A DNA stretch of 64,000 nt from Alloascoidea africana (GCA_030581615.1 JAKTTT010000003.1:372001-436000); one strand, 5' to 3'. Positions 32,161 through 42,895 are shown, counted from the stretch's first letter. Numbers and translations: made by a program. Notes: generated by a model not told the origin, from the letters alone.

Positions 32161-33600
32161 ATGTTCACGATAGCCCTGGGCCCTCCACGGATACTCGTTA
32201 GTCATATCTGCCCCAACCCCAGTCTCAGTCGTCGCCTTCCAGGAGTTCTCTGCTCGTTTGAACCTCGCCACCGCCGTCTCTTCTGCTCTCGTACTCCCCC
32301 CGCTGCCGCCAAAATGACACACCATGATCTGCCCCAGCCCGCAGACCGTTTTTCCACAACCTCCAAAGACGTTTGGTCGCTTATCAATGAGACCGCCCAC
32401 GCAGCAGAGCTCGAGTCTGGAAAGCCTGTGGTGAACCTGGGCCAGGGCTTTTTCTCCTACAGTCCTCCTGATTTTGCAATCAAGGCGGCTAAGGCTGCTC
32501 TGGACATTCCCTCGTGCAATCAGTACTCGCATACCAAGGGTAGACCCTCGCTGCTGAAAGCACTTGCAAGAGCCTATAGCCCCCTGTTCAAGAGAGAAAT
32601 CTCCACGGACGAAATTCTTGTCACAGCAGGTGCGAATGAAGGAATGTATGCTGCCTTTACCGCATTTTTAAACCCAGGTGATGAAGTCATTGTGTTTGAA
32701 CCCTTTTTTGACCAGTACATTTCAAACATTGAGCTTCCTGGAGGGAAAGTCATCTATGTTCCTCTGCTACCACCTTCTGATTTTGATAAACGTACTGTAA
32801 AGGGATCCGAATGGACCATTGATTTTGACGTTTTGGAATCTGCAATTTCGACCAAGACCAAAATCATCGTGCTTAATACTCCACATAACCCTATTGGAAA
32901 AGTCTTTACAGAGCAAGAACTTCGAAGAATTGGCGATTTGGCCATCAAAAATAACATTATCATCTTGTCGGATGAGGTCTACGAACGCCTTTTCTATACC
33001 CCGTCCAATTTCACAAGAATCGCCACTTTGAGTCCCGAACTCTCCCGTCTCACAATCACTGTAGGATCCGCAGGGAAAACCTTTGCTGCCACTGGCTGGC
33101 GCGTAGGGTGGTTGATTGGCCATCCAGACCTGATCAAGTACGCTGGGCTTGCTCATACCCGTATCTGCTTCACAGTGAATAGCCCGTTGCAAGAAGCATG
33201 TGCAACCGCGCTTGTCGAGGCTGAGACAAACGATTACTACCAAAGCCAAGTCGTTGCGTTTGAGAAGAAATATGAAATTCTGAACAAGGTGTGGGAAACC
33301 CTTGGACTACCTTATACGATTGCTGAAGGAGGATATTTCGTGCTTGTCAATTTTGCCAAAGTGCAAATTGACCCCAATTACGTGTTTCCAGAATCAATCA
33401 AGGACCGTGCCAGAGATTTTAAACTAGCATATTGGTTAATTCGGGAAATTGGCGTTGTCGCTATTCCTCCAACAGAGTTTTATATCAAAGAGCATGAACA
33501 CATTGCTGAGGATTGTTTACGTTTTGCCGTATGTAAAGATGATTCAATCCTGGAAGAAGCGGCACAAAAACTGTTAAAGCTAAAGGATTACATCCGTTGA
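32161..33600 (+). CDS. BNA3: Kynurenine aminotransferase Bna3 (PLP fold type I)
   Basis: Kynurenine--2-oxoglutarate transaminase forming kynurenic acid; family members also show cysteine-conjugate beta-lyase activity. Near-identical family blocks include INLGQGFFSYSPPDFA-like VNLGQGFFSYSPPDFA, NQYSHTKGRPSLLKAL, FEPFFDQYISNIELPGGK, LNTPHNPIGKVF, LSDEVYERLFY and VAIPPTEFYIKEHE. The PLP lysine is in VGSAGKTFAATGWRVGW. The first 51 residues (MFTIALGPPRILVSH, then Arg-rich and no acidic residue until the end) look like a mitochondrial presequence. A second ATG (MTHHDLPQP, at 32314) begins the core. Both products are plausible; yeast Bna3 is reported in cytosol and mitochondria. Intronless, 479 residues. 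Confidence 0.96.
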   Translation: MFTIALGPPRILVSHICPNPSLSRRLPGVLCSFEPRHRRLFCSRTPPAAAKMTHHDLPQPADRFSTTSKDVWSLINETAHAAELESGKPVVNLGQGFFSYSPPDFAIKAAKAALDIPSCNQYSHTKGRPSLLKALARAYSPLFKREISTDEILVTAGANEGMYAAFTAFLNPGDEVIVFEPFFDQYISNIELPGGKVIYVPLLPPSDFDKRTVKGSEWTIDFDVLESAISTKTKIIVLNTPHNPIGKVFTEQELRRIGDLAIKNNIIILSDEVYERLFYTPSNFTRIATLSPELSRLTITVGSAGKTFAATGWRVGWLIGHPDLIKYAGLAHTRICFTVNSPLQEACATALVEAETNDYYQSQVVAFEKKYEILNKVWETLGLPYTIAEGGYFVLVNFAKVQIDPNYVFPESIKDRARDFKLAYWLIREIGVVAIPPTEFYIKEHEHIAEDCLRFAVCKDDSILEEAAQKLLKLKDYIR

Positions 33601-33844
33601 TACACTTGTGTGTGTGTACTGAACAAATAGAATAGAATAGGTATATAAAAGATGCTGTATTTTGATTACCCATAAAATCAAACCAAACGCTTTGGAGAAT
33701 GAACATAACACATAGACATTTCCACAGCTTAGGAAACTCAAAGCACAAAAGTAGAAAATACAAAGAGTGATCCAAAAAAAAAAAAAAAAAGAAAACGCCA
33801 AAAAACATAAAATGATGTGAAAAAAACGTATGCTTGGCGTGATT

Positions 33845-35960
33845 CTAAAACTGCCAGAAATGCTTCATAATCATTAATATCCGTTCTATTTCCGCTTGAT
33901 TGTCATCTCCGGATTGAATAGATCGTAAAATGCTGAGGCACTGCCTAAACTGTACCAACGTGAGTTTCCAACTCTCAAGATCATCCACGAGATACTTTTC
34001 CTGATAAAGGTTATTTGCTTCAACAACGTGTTAGTATTTTCAAACAAAACCACCAAACAAAAACATAACTTACATCTTGCATAAGAGTGGAAAATGGGGA
34101 GGACAACATGATCTCGAAAACTTGCGAGAATTATACGTCTCGTGGTAAGTCTTTCTTTTAATTGCCCCCAATATCTTCTTCTTCCATCGTCATCCCCATA
34201 TGCATCCGATTTGTCGCATGATCCATTTCTAGGTGTGGAATCCAATGTGCAAAACTCCAACTCAAGAGGCAACAGAATTGCTTCTAAAGACGATAATAAT
34301 TCCGTTCGGAAAAAATTCCAACAGTTTGTAACTTTTGAAATAAAACCATCCGATTTCATGCTCCTGTAAGGTGCCAATTTTGGCTCAGTGTTCACATCAC
34401 CTTTAATCAAAGCAGGGACGAAAGAAAGACCCATTCTTAAAAACTCTTGGATTTCAAACAAAAGAATGGCCGGTGCAACGTTTGTCTGCCGTCGAAATTG
34501 TAGTAGCATCCTAAATTCCCTGCTCGTTAATAACCACAAAAAAAAAAAAAAAGAAGTAGACCAAGTGTAAAAACCTACATCACAAGCCTGTTTAAATCTT
34601 CTACAGGCACCCTCAGTTCTTCGCCTTTGAAAAGAGGCATGACCCGCTGACGTAAAAGAGCAGAAACTTCATCCCCTACCAATACTTTTTCCTCCACTTT
34701 TTCTGCAGCGGATTTCATATTGTTCAAATCAAGTGCTGATAATGATCTTTGGATTTCCTCAGAGGTGAAAATACCCGGAGAAGAGGGATGAAATGAGTAG
34801 ATACTCCCGGCCTCTGACGTTAGCATCGAGTTGGAAGAACTCGACGACAACAGGTTTCCCAAATTTTCTTTCCTGGGACGCAGCAGGAGATGATGGTGAT
34901 GATGTCCCTGATACTTGTGTTTTTCATTCTGTGCAAAACCCCCTTCGGCTATTGTTGGCGTGGTTGCAATAGCTGCTATTCTCTCCAACTCTTTTGAAGT
35001 TCTCGATAAGGGTGACTTGTCTGTAATCGTGAGCCGTGGAGCAGGTAGAGATGTCGTTTGAATCGGAACAGGCTTCTTTCTTCTGTCTCTTTTCCGAAAC
35101 GGTTTAGTACCAGAACCACTATTAGTACCAGCCCCAATGCCAGAACCAGCTGCATTGGAAAAAGACGTTGCAGCCTCTGCATTTGTACCGCTGCTGTTTT
35201 TCCTTCTCCTGTTTTTGTTGTTGCTATCTACACCAGAAAAGTCAGAGTTTTGAGCAGTGGTTGGAGTTTTCGAGATATGTGTCAAAAGCTTATTTGCCCT
35301 TTGGAAACCAAACTTCTTGAGAGTGCTCTCGGATCCTCCACGCTGGTCTATAACTGTATTCAAACTGAGGTTCATATGTGATCCAAGAACAGGCGAAAAC
35401 TCAACTTGCGAAACTGCATTACTGACAACCGAAACAGAACTGTTATTGTTCCCACTAAGAGAGTATAACCCCAGACCAGTTTCTCCATTAGAAGTTGAAA
35501 AAGAGGAGAAATTTCCTGCTGCTGAAGGTGCCAACACGGGCGTTGATGCCAAGGACGTACCGGGGTTTGCGGAAACGATGCTATACCTGTTTGAAACAGG
35601 CAATGTTGGAGAAGTTATGGAAGCAGCCGTGGATGATTGGTTCTCCGGGAACCGGTATCTGTTGTTGAACATAGTTTGCAAGTCAGATTCACTGCTGTTT
35701 CGATTTCCCACGCTTCCATAATCGTTAAGAACCTCTGTAGGAGTGGAACAGATCGAGGAAGAGCTGCTCCGTACGGGTGCAAGAGAAACCGAAGGTAGCG
35801 TTAATGGCGGTGGGAACTGAGGCGGTCCTGGTTCTGTCTGGAACGAAGAGGCCAGGCTCGAACCCCCACCTGAAGAAGCACTCCTCGAGTGCGAAAACGT
35901 TATAGTATTGGCCAAAGTGGTTCTCCCGCTTGGAGCCAAGGTCGCGGTTTGTGAGTCCAT
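33845..35960 (-). CDS. BIT61: TORC2 subunit, Bit61/HbrB family (PRR5-like)
   Basis: Three exons: 34579-35960, 34074-34519 and 33845-34017; introns 59 nt (GTAGGT, AACGAGCAG) and 56 nt (GTAAGT, TACTAAC branch point about 12 nt from the AAG acceptor). The 666-residue product has a 390-residue Ser/Asn-rich disordered N-terminus, then the HbrB domain. That domain shows RVMPLFKGEELRVPVEDLN, RMLLQFRRQTNVAPAILLF, NCWNFFRTELLSSLEAILLP and IILASFRDHVVLPIF, then LESWKLTLVQFRQCLSIL. These match the pattern VLPLF-x-GE-x-LR-x-PIEDLN and FRD-x-VILP of fungal HbrB and mammalian PRR5/Protor. Bit61/Bit2 bind the Tor2-Avo1-Avo2-Tsc11 complex at the plasma membrane. A His run (HHHHHLLL) precedes the domain. Confidence 0.88.
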
Positions 35961-36417
35961 GCCCGCCGCCACGTTGATGGAGAGAGAGCGAGTGGAAGTG
36001 ATAAAAAGTGGGGGTCACGTGATCCGAACATGGAAGCGAAGAGCCCATTAAATTGTAAAACCACTGGAAAAGTTTCAGAAATAGATTTATTTTCTCAAGC
36101 GCTATCCAAATACTCTTAGGCCACATGAACATTAACAAGAACAACAAAAAATTACATATATATGAAGGTAAAGTAAGACTAGTATTACCGTACAAACATT
36201 AAATAAACATACTCATTCGATCAGATCAGTTCTTGTTATATAAAAAACAAACATTCAGACATCATTTCTCACTCTTTTTTTAGTATTATTATTTCCATCT
36301 TTCCTACGCATTGACCGAAATCATCCACTTGATGAAGACAGGGGGATGCAGAGAAAGAGCATCAGTAAAAAAGGAAAACCACAGGTGTGCAGTGATAAAA
36401 ACGCAACCTCTTTTTTT
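35961..36417. promoter_or_regulatory. BIT61 upstream region and RAC1 3' flank, with palindromic TCACGTGA
   Basis: TCACGTGA at 36015-36022 lies about 55 bp before the BIT61 start codon, a Cbf1/TFE-type E-box. The rest is AT-rich, with long A/T runs that fit a 3' UTR of RAC1. Confidence 0.45.
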
Positions 36418-37273
36418 TTATAGTATGATACACTTCTTCTTCCTTTTTCTGTGTTCGTATTGCTTCTTTCTTTGTACCTCGAGCTTGGGGGGCGACAATA
36501 CGGCATGAATAGCCTCGTCAAATACAGTCTTGACTCCGGCCTGAGTGTAGGCAGAACATTCGAGATATTTCACAGCACCAATCTCTCTTGCCAGTTGAGC
36601 ACCTTGGTTGTAAGAAATTGGTTGTTGGCCTTTTTCTCTCAAAATATCGATGGTTTCTGTATCCTCTCTAAGATCCGACTTTGTCCCGATCAATAATACT
36701 GCTGTTTGCGGTGCATGTTGCTTTATCTCTGGTATCCATTTCGCCTTCACATTATCAAAAGATGAAGGACTTGTTATTGAGAAACAAATTAGAAAAACTT
36801 CGGTTTGTGGGTAGCTCAATGGTCTTAGTCTATCGTAGTCTTCTTGTCCAGCTGTATCCCATAGTCCCAGATTTATAGGTTGGTTATCAACCATCACATT
36901 TGCAGAATAGTTGTCAAAGCTTTCAGGACATATTAGCATGGATCGAAAAGGCAGTAATTGTCTCGATTATAATTCCTAATACTCACACGGTGGGGATGTA
37001 CTCGCCAGGGAAGGTATTTGTTGTATAACTGATCAACAGACATGTCTTACCGACAGCACTATTGTAAAGAACAAAACACACAAACAAAAAGGGTGAATTC
37101 AAACGTTAGACATTTATGATTATCTTTGAAACTGCCAAGATTCAAGAAGCAAAGAAAAAGGAAATGGAAATGGAAAAGGAAAAAAAGGGAGACGAAATCC
37201 AATGGTAACGAAAGATATCTCCATCTGCATACCCATCACCCACCACGACACACTTGATGCTTCTCATACTCAT
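36418..37273 (-). CDS. RAC1: Rac-type Rho GTPase
   Basis: Small GTPase controlling actin and polarised growth; Rac is absent from Saccharomyces but kept in dimorphic and filamentous fungi. Exons 37233-37273, 36987-37058 and 36418-36919; introns 174 and 67 nt. Splicing gives [20 protein letters not shown] (P-loop), then [17 protein letters not shown] (effector loop, Rac/Cdc42 type). [17 protein letters not shown] and GTKSDLRED are intact, and the CaaX box is CIIL behind a basic tail (EHRKRKKK). [10 protein letters not shown] and the Rac-like TKSDLRED favour Rac over Rho1. The final Leu predicts geranylgeranylation. 204 residues; the Rho insert region ([19 protein letters not shown]) is standard. 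Confidence 0.93.
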
Positions 37274-38215
37274 TTTAGCAAACAGAAGAAAAGGAGATAT
37301 GGACACGAATGAAGCAGTATAAAGAACCCCGTCTAAAGGTGCTGTTCTCAGCTCTTCTGCTGTGGAAAGGTCTAATTCGCAAGTTGGGGCTTTTCAACAA
37401 GCGAGCGTTTGAGGAACAAGAGAAGCTTTCCAGGCTGGCCTGGCGCGCCTGCCTGACAAACCTTTAAATTATGGGGCTCGCCAAAAGCTAAAAAGGCCAC
37501 CGCGCTGGGCTTTTCCAGCCGGAATGTGCTTACCCGGCGCAGCCTGGGCGCCCGCGGGTCGTGTGACTTGCGGTTACGTAAGCTCGGCTACTCGGCGATT
37601 TTCTCATTATTCTATCTTTCAACTGCAAAACGAACAAAAAACAGAGACTAGAAAACAAAAAGGAAAATGGAATTAAAATAGTAAATATAAACAATTAAAT
37701 GTGATACAATGTATTAAAGAGTGGGCGAAAAGCTCAAAAGTGTGCCTACAAAAGTATAGTTGCAAGACCCAACTTTTGATCTTTTATGATGAAATGTGGG
37801 GAGAGGAAATAAAGAGAAATGTGATTCTCGTGATAAAGGTTAAAAAATTTATATTGGCAATAATTCTAACCTTTAATAAAAAAAAGTACTTCTTGAGGGC
37901 CAATGCTGCACATAAGACTTACTGATGAGTGGTAAAAAAAAAAAAGTTATTGGGAAGGTGAAGACAAGTCTTTATGATGCGTGAATGGTGGCTGTGATTG
38001 GAGACGAAGAAGCTGACAAATTGGCAATTTCCAAAGTCCATCATATTCTATATAGAAGAGGTAGGATATGGGTTGGGTCTCAACTAAAAAAAAACACAAA
38101 GATAAAAAAGGCTGCATAAACCAAGAGTCAATTAAAGATGAATAGGAAGAGATATAGATCGTGAACAATGCACAATAAAGTTGTCAAGAGTGCTTTTTGT
38201 TGCAAAAAAATTCAA
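37274..38215. other. RAC1 upstream region
   Basis: About 940 bp between the RAC1 start and the 3' end of the next minus-strand gene. A GC-rich block lies at about 37430-37570. The palindrome TTACGTAA at 37574-37581 resembles a Yap/bZIP site. The remainder is AT-rich 3' flank. Confidence 0.45.
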
Positions 38216-41200
38216 TCAACGTTCATATTCCCTTTGCGCTGCTTTTGTTACCTGCTGGTAAGTAGAGGGCATATCAAAGCGCTTTGGAGAAGATTTATCA
38301 AAAAACATTTCCAACTCGCTGGAAGACATTGAGGCCATGGAGGTTTCACTATAAATACTTTCTGTGTTTGCAATTGTATTCTGACTTCTCCTAGAAAACT
38401 TGTACCTGCCTTCTCTAGCCTCAGCATGCACTTCCGCAGAGGATCTGTTATTACTGTTCATCATAAAAGGATTTGAGTTTTGCCTTGAAAGATTGCTTTT
38501 CCTTGAATTTGACCTCGAAACACTCCTCCTGGAATTGGACCTGCTAACTGACCGATAAGAGTTGTTTCTCGATACAGTTCTTGATGACCCTGTTCTAGTC
38601 AGAGTTCGAGTGGAATTGCTTCTTGAAATGCTGGCGCTTCGACTGGGCACTGAACCAGCTTCTAGGTTTGTGCCATTTTTGGTCATTGCAGAGGACAACG
38701 GGGTAAAGTTTACCTTGCGCTTCACAAATCCACCGCCTTCAACAGCTTCTGTAACTTCAATAGAAAAGGGAGCGCTTGCTCCAACCTTGTTTTGCTTGCC
38801 TGGTTGGATAGAAGAGGAGTGATGGGCGCCTTCTGGCAGTCCACCGAAAACAGTAGATTTATTCCTCTCCGATCTTCGCTTGGTAGAAAACTCACTGCCG
38901 CTGTTTGATTCGTTGTCGCCTTCAAAAACTGTGGGAATCTGGCCAGCTATAAATTGACCCGTGCTATCAAAGTAGGCACGGTTGTCGTTTTCATCTGGAA
39001 GTTCACCAATCTCTTCAACATGGTCAAAGTTACTACTGCCCGTAGATTGTCGACCCAAATGTTCATCGTTATCAACCATATAATTTCCAACTAAGGAGTC
39101 TGAATAGTACGATGGAATTCCACCACCGCCAGTAGACTCTCCAGCCACACTATATGATCCGCTATTACTGCTTGAACCTTTGTAGTTGTCCATTTGAGCA
39201 TGATGGCTTCGCCGATTTTCATTAGGGAAATCAGGCTCAGCATTTTGCAGCTGGGGATAAGGTCTACTGGGACCCGACTTCAAGCTGTTGAAATCCAACG
39301 TAGCTCCTGATTTTCTAAGTTTCCCCAAACCATGGCCATGGAGAGGCGGCTGTGGGGAAGATTTGATTCTAATGTCTGCTTTAAGACTGTTTATGCTGCT
39401 TTGCTTGGAATGGGCATAGTGATATTCTCCAGGCAATTGAACAGATTTTCTTGTTGAGCCAAGCCATCCAACAAGTAATGTACCTAAAGAGGACTTGCCA
39501 TCATCTGAATTGCCATTGTTTCCGCCTGCCTCGAGCATTTTCAAGTTCTTCAATATTGGTTGCTTGTTTGCCCGTTTCTTCAAAGCAGCCAAAATAACAA
39601 GTAGCAGAATAAATCCGCAAATAGAACCAACAGTTGTGAATCCAACAGCTGTTCTTGACATTGTTCCAGAATCATTAGAACTGTCATCGTTGTCGTCATC
39701 ATCATCGTCATCGTTGTCTGAACCTGTTGCTTCAGCTGTTTCGGTTGGAAGATTGTCCAAGGTTCCCGTTAATCCGGTTGAAAAGAACTCCAGATCGGTA
39801 GTTATAGTCGACGGGATAAAGGTATAATCCGCTGGAGTTGTGTACCTAGTCACCACAGATGTGGAAAAGGTAGTCATGGGAGCAGTAATGATGAAAATGT
39901 TGGAATCTGCCCCTGTGGTCAGCTCATCTTCTTCTGATGATGAATTGTGCTGTTTCTCAGAGCTAGAGGAAGTAGTCTGTGATTTCTTTGATGTTACAGT
40001 CTTTTGGTCTTTCTTCGTCGAAGAAGAATCTTCTGATGTAGCGGCATCCGTAGTTTCGCTCTCTTCAGATGTTGTGACACTGGTAGATAAGACTTCTGTA
40101 GTAGGCGTTTCGGTTCCTACCTCAGACTCGGTCGATTCATTTACAATAGAATCTGGCAAATCCGTACTCGATTCTTCTGGCGTGGTCAATGAGGTAGAAA
40201 TAGGTGCTTCTTGGCTATTAGCTTTTAAACTGTTATCTGTCGACTCGATAGGTGTGGGAACAGTGTCGGGTGCGGAAACTGTATTCGTTTCAGTCCCCAA
40301 AGACGTTTCCAGAGTTTCGGAATACTCAGTAGAAGTAACAAGTGTAGGAACTGTTTCAATTCCCAAAGAAGTTTCTATTGTTGAGAAATACGCAGAAGTA
40401 ATCAGTGTAGGGACTGTTTCGGTTCCGAAAAACGTTTCAATTGTGGAGAAATACGTAGAGGTAACCGGTGTATCAAGTACTTCTGAAGAAACCACAGGGG
40501 AAGTGTTTGATGCCTCAGTAGGAGAGGGAGGAACCAAAGTGGTCGAGTCTGCAGTAGGAGGAGAAACATTTGTAGAAGTTTCTGAATCCAAAGTTGGTTG
40601 TAATGTCAAAGGCTCTGAGATGATTGTTGGATCTGAAATGGATTTGGGATCAACAGCTGAAATGTCCATGGGTTCAGCTGTTGGGATAGTTTGAATTGTT
40701 TCGATTGTGGTAATTGTGGATCCATCTGTAGAGATAGTAATAGACACTTCAGTCAACGTTGTGCTTGGAGCAGTCAAATAACTAGTGGATACTGGAATGT
40801 CTTGAGTTTCAATAGTAGTATCAGAGTAAGTAGCAATCTGAACTGATGTCTCAACGGTTACGGGGGATTGGGATTCTGAGTCAATAACCGAACCCGTATC
40901 TGATGGTCCAGTCGGCTCACTAATGAGAGTAGAAACATCTTCAGTGGGGCTACCGGTTGACACATCGGTATCGGTAGACATTGGCTGAGACGAAGAATCA
41001 TCTCCATCGGTCACGGACTGCGCTGTTTGTTGTATAGACGATACAGCGGGTTCAGATTCCGTAGTTTCAGTTTTCGGAATGCCAGCGATAGATGGAGATA
41101 AACTCGTTGCCGGAGACTCTTCTAAAGAAGTGGGAGGTACAGTTGTCAGATCTGTTGGCAAGATGTCTGTGGAGAGAGTAGAGGTTCCCAGTGTAGTCTT

Positions 41201-42895
41201 GTCTGCATCGACCGATTCGGAGGGTTCAGGCGTTGTCTCGGTTTGAGGAACTCCAGCAATCGAGGGAGATTTACCATTGATTGACGGCTCTTCTGAAGAT
41301 GAAAAGGGTTCAACTGTAGGAGATTCAACATCAGTAGACGAGGTGATGCTTCCCAAAGACGTCTCTTCCGCATAGTTCAATTCAGAAGCATCGGTGGTAG
41401 TATCAGTCTGAGGAACACCTGCAATTGAAGGAGATTTGCCATTAATTGACGGTTCTTCTGAAAACAGAGAAGGTTCAGCTGTAGCAGATTCAAAGCCAGT
41501 GGATAAAGTAACGCTTACTTTGATAGTCTCTTCCGTAGAACTCGATTCAGAAGATTCAGTTGTAGTTTCGGTCTTCGGAACTCCAGCAATAGAAGGAGAC
41601 TTGCCGTTAATTGACGGCTCTGCTGAATAAGATGAAGCTACAACCGTGACTGTATCAAACTGCGAGACTTCAATAGAAGGAAGTGTAGAAGGCACTGGAT
41701 AGCTCGATTCAGAAGTAGTCTCAGTCTGAGGTAAAGCAACAACAGAAGTAATACGGCCAACTATTTCGGAGACATCTGCCGAACTGATCTCAAGCTGCTT
41801 CGAGGAGCTAGGCGCTACTACAGAAGAAGCTACTTCTGTTGAAGCAATAGTGGAAGATTCTGTCTGAATAAGAGTGTTGGAGCTATACACAGACTTAGTA
41901 ATGTCGCTTGAAATAGCCGAAACTATCAAAGATGTTGTGGTCACAGGAGGGGCAACAGAGACATCTTCGATCTCTGATTTCAAGGCCGAAGATGACGCCA
42001 ATTGGCTTGCAATTGCCTCTGTACTGGTTAAAACAGTACTCAAAGAGTCTGAGGTGGTGCCTAGTGTGCTGGAGGCAGCTGCAGATGTTGCTGTAGGCTC
42101 GGTTGTTAATGTAGAAGCCAGATCAGGCGTAGTAGAGGCTGTCTCAGCAGACCCAGACGTGGCACTCAGGATTGAAGCGATTGTTGGAGTGTCTGAGAGG
42201 TTTGGACCAGAGTAGCTTTTGGTGAAATGCTGTGTTTGACTCACTGTTCTATCAGGGAGTGTGGACTCAAATGCATGGGTCTCGTCGGTTGAAACAGTTC
42301 TATGGCTAGTCAGAGTAGCCGTGGTGTCGATTACAGTAGCAACCACATTGTCTCCGAAAGTAAGAAGTGATCCTTGCCCTGCTATCAAACTGTCTGTAGC
42401 GCCTGCGCCACTTTGTTCAAGTTGTAGGGTAGAGTCAATCTGAAGAGTCTCGGTGTTGTTTATCGAAGCCGCCTCGCCAAGAGTCCTTCTTATGAGTGAA
42501 ATGGGCCATGTTTCAGGATGGTCGCTTGACGCCAATTCAGAAACACGTCTTTCATTCAAGTCTACAAATGACGGCTGGGTTTCAAGGTTTGAATATTGAA
42601 ATGGGGAGTATACAGCATTTCGGGCTTTTATCGTGGGTCGTGAGGGGGAAAAGGATTGGTGTGATGAAGGCTGGGATGTAACGATGGACTGTAGTTCAAC
42701 AGTAGAAGGATAATATGGTATGTTTCGTTCCAACAACGAGCGTTTTATTGGGTTGAACTGTGAAAAATCATATGGTCGAGTGTGTTGTTCTTGGTGAGCC
42801 AAGTCATGAATTGTGACCCATGTTGAAGATGCCAAAGGAGCAAATGGTTGAGTCGCTAAGGACATTGATGAATGGGTCGTGAGGCCTGTCCCCAT
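38216..42895 (-). CDS. Large Ser/Thr-rich single-pass membrane protein (mucin/Mid2-like)
   Basis: 1559 residues. About 1000 residues of Ser/Thr/Pro/Val-rich, presumably O-glycosylated sequence precede an Asp run (DDDDDDD). A single hydrophobic segment follows at residues about 1081-1103 (VGSICGFILLLVILAAL), followed at once by KKRANK, which fits a cytosolic stop-transfer. The 455-residue tail is Ser/Arg-rich, with a SRSNS/RRSVS array near the end. The ectodomain holds four 55-residue repeats (see repeat entry) and shorter FSTIET repeats. The design recalls yeast surface sensors (Msb2, Hkr1, Mid2, Wsc), but no signature places it. No signal peptide is visible at the ATG used, and I found no convincing upstream exon in the preceding 700 bp. 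Substrate and partners unknown. Confidence 0.75.
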   Translation of the reverse strand: MGTGLTTHSSMSLATQPFAPLASSTWVTIHDLAHQEQHTRPYDFSQFNPIKRSLLERNIPYYPSTVELQSIVTSQPSSHQSFSPSRPTIKARNAVYSPFQYSNLETQPSFVDLNERRVSELASSDHPETWPISLIRRTLGEAASINNTETLQIDSTLQLEQSGAGATDSLIAGQGSLLTFGDNVVATVIDTTATLTSHRTVSTDETHAFESTLPDRTVSQTQHFTKSYSGPNLSDTPTIASILSATSGSAETASTTPDLASTLTTEPTATSAAASSTLGTTSDSLSTVLTSTEAIASQLASSSALKSEIEDVSVAPPVTTTSLIVSAISSDITKSVYSSNTLIQTESSTIASTEVASSVVAPSSSKQLEISSADVSEIVGRITSVVALPQTETTSESSYPVPSTLPSIEVSQFDTVTVVASSYSAEPSINGKSPSIAGVPKTETTTESSESSSTEETIKVSVTLSTGFESATAEPSLFSEEPSINGKSPSIAGVPQTDTTTDASELNYAEETSLGSITSSTDVESPTVEPFSSSEEPSINGKSPSIAGVPQTETTPEPSESVDADKTTLGTSTLSTDILPTDLTTVPPTSLEESPATSLSPSIAGIPKTETTESEPAVSSIQQTAQSVTDGDDSSSQPMSTDTDVSTGSPTEDVSTLISEPTGPSDTGSVIDSESQSPVTVETSVQIATYSDTTIETQDIPVSTSYLTAPSTTLTEVSITISTDGSTITTIETIQTIPTAEPMDISAVDPKSISDPTIISEPLTLQPTLDSETSTNVSPPTADSTTLVPPSPTEASNTSPVVSSEVLDTPVTSTYFSTIETFFGTETVPTLITSAYFSTIETSLGIETVPTLVTSTEYSETLETSLGTETNTVSAPDTVPTPIESTDNSLKANSQEAPISTSLTTPEESSTDLPDSIVNESTESEVGTETPTTEVLSTSVTTSEESETTDAATSEDSSSTKKDQKTVTSKKSQTTSSSSEKQHNSSSEEDELTTGADSNIFIITAPMTTFSTSVVTRYTTPADYTFIPSTITTDLEFFSTGLTGTLDNLPTETAEATGSDNDDDDDDDNDDSSNDSGTMSRTAVGFTTVGSICGFILLLVILAALKKRANKQPILKNLKMLEAGGNNGNSDDGKSSLGTLLVGWLGSTRKSVQLPGEYHYAHSKQSSINSLKADIRIKSSPQPPLHGHGLGKLRKSGATLDFNSLKSGPSRPYPQLQNAEPDFPNENRRSHHAQMDNYKGSSSNSGSYSVAGESTGGGGIPSYYSDSLVGNYMVDNDEHLGRQSTGSSNFDHVEEIGELPDENDNRAYFDSTGQFIAGQIPTVFEGDNESNSGSEFSTKRRSERNKSTVFGGLPEGAHHSSSIQPGKQNKVGASAPFSIEVTEAVEGGGFVKRKVNFTPLSSAMTKNGTNLEAGSVPSRSASISRSNSTRTLTRTGSSRTVSRNNSYRSVSRSNSRRSVSRSNSRKSNLSRQNSNPFMMNSNNRSSAEVHAEAREGRYKFSRRSQNTIANTESIYSETSMASMSSSELEMFFDKSSPKRFDMPSTYQQVTKAAQREYER
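41050..41650 (-). repeat. In-frame 165-bp minisatellite in the mucin ectodomain
   Basis: Four copies starting near 41082, 41253, 41418 and 41583, spaced 165-171 bp. Each encodes a unit around EPSINGKSPSIAGVP followed by Thr/Glu/Ser-rich filler; the 41082 copy is the most diverged. Such repeats often vary in number between strains in fungal adhesin and mucin genes. Confidence 0.85.

Noticed and set aside
39840-40694. A 284-codon plus-strand frame opposite the mucin gene
   Set aside because: Its Val/Ser-rich composition mirrors the Thr/Ser repeats of the real gene on the other strand; no independent evidence.
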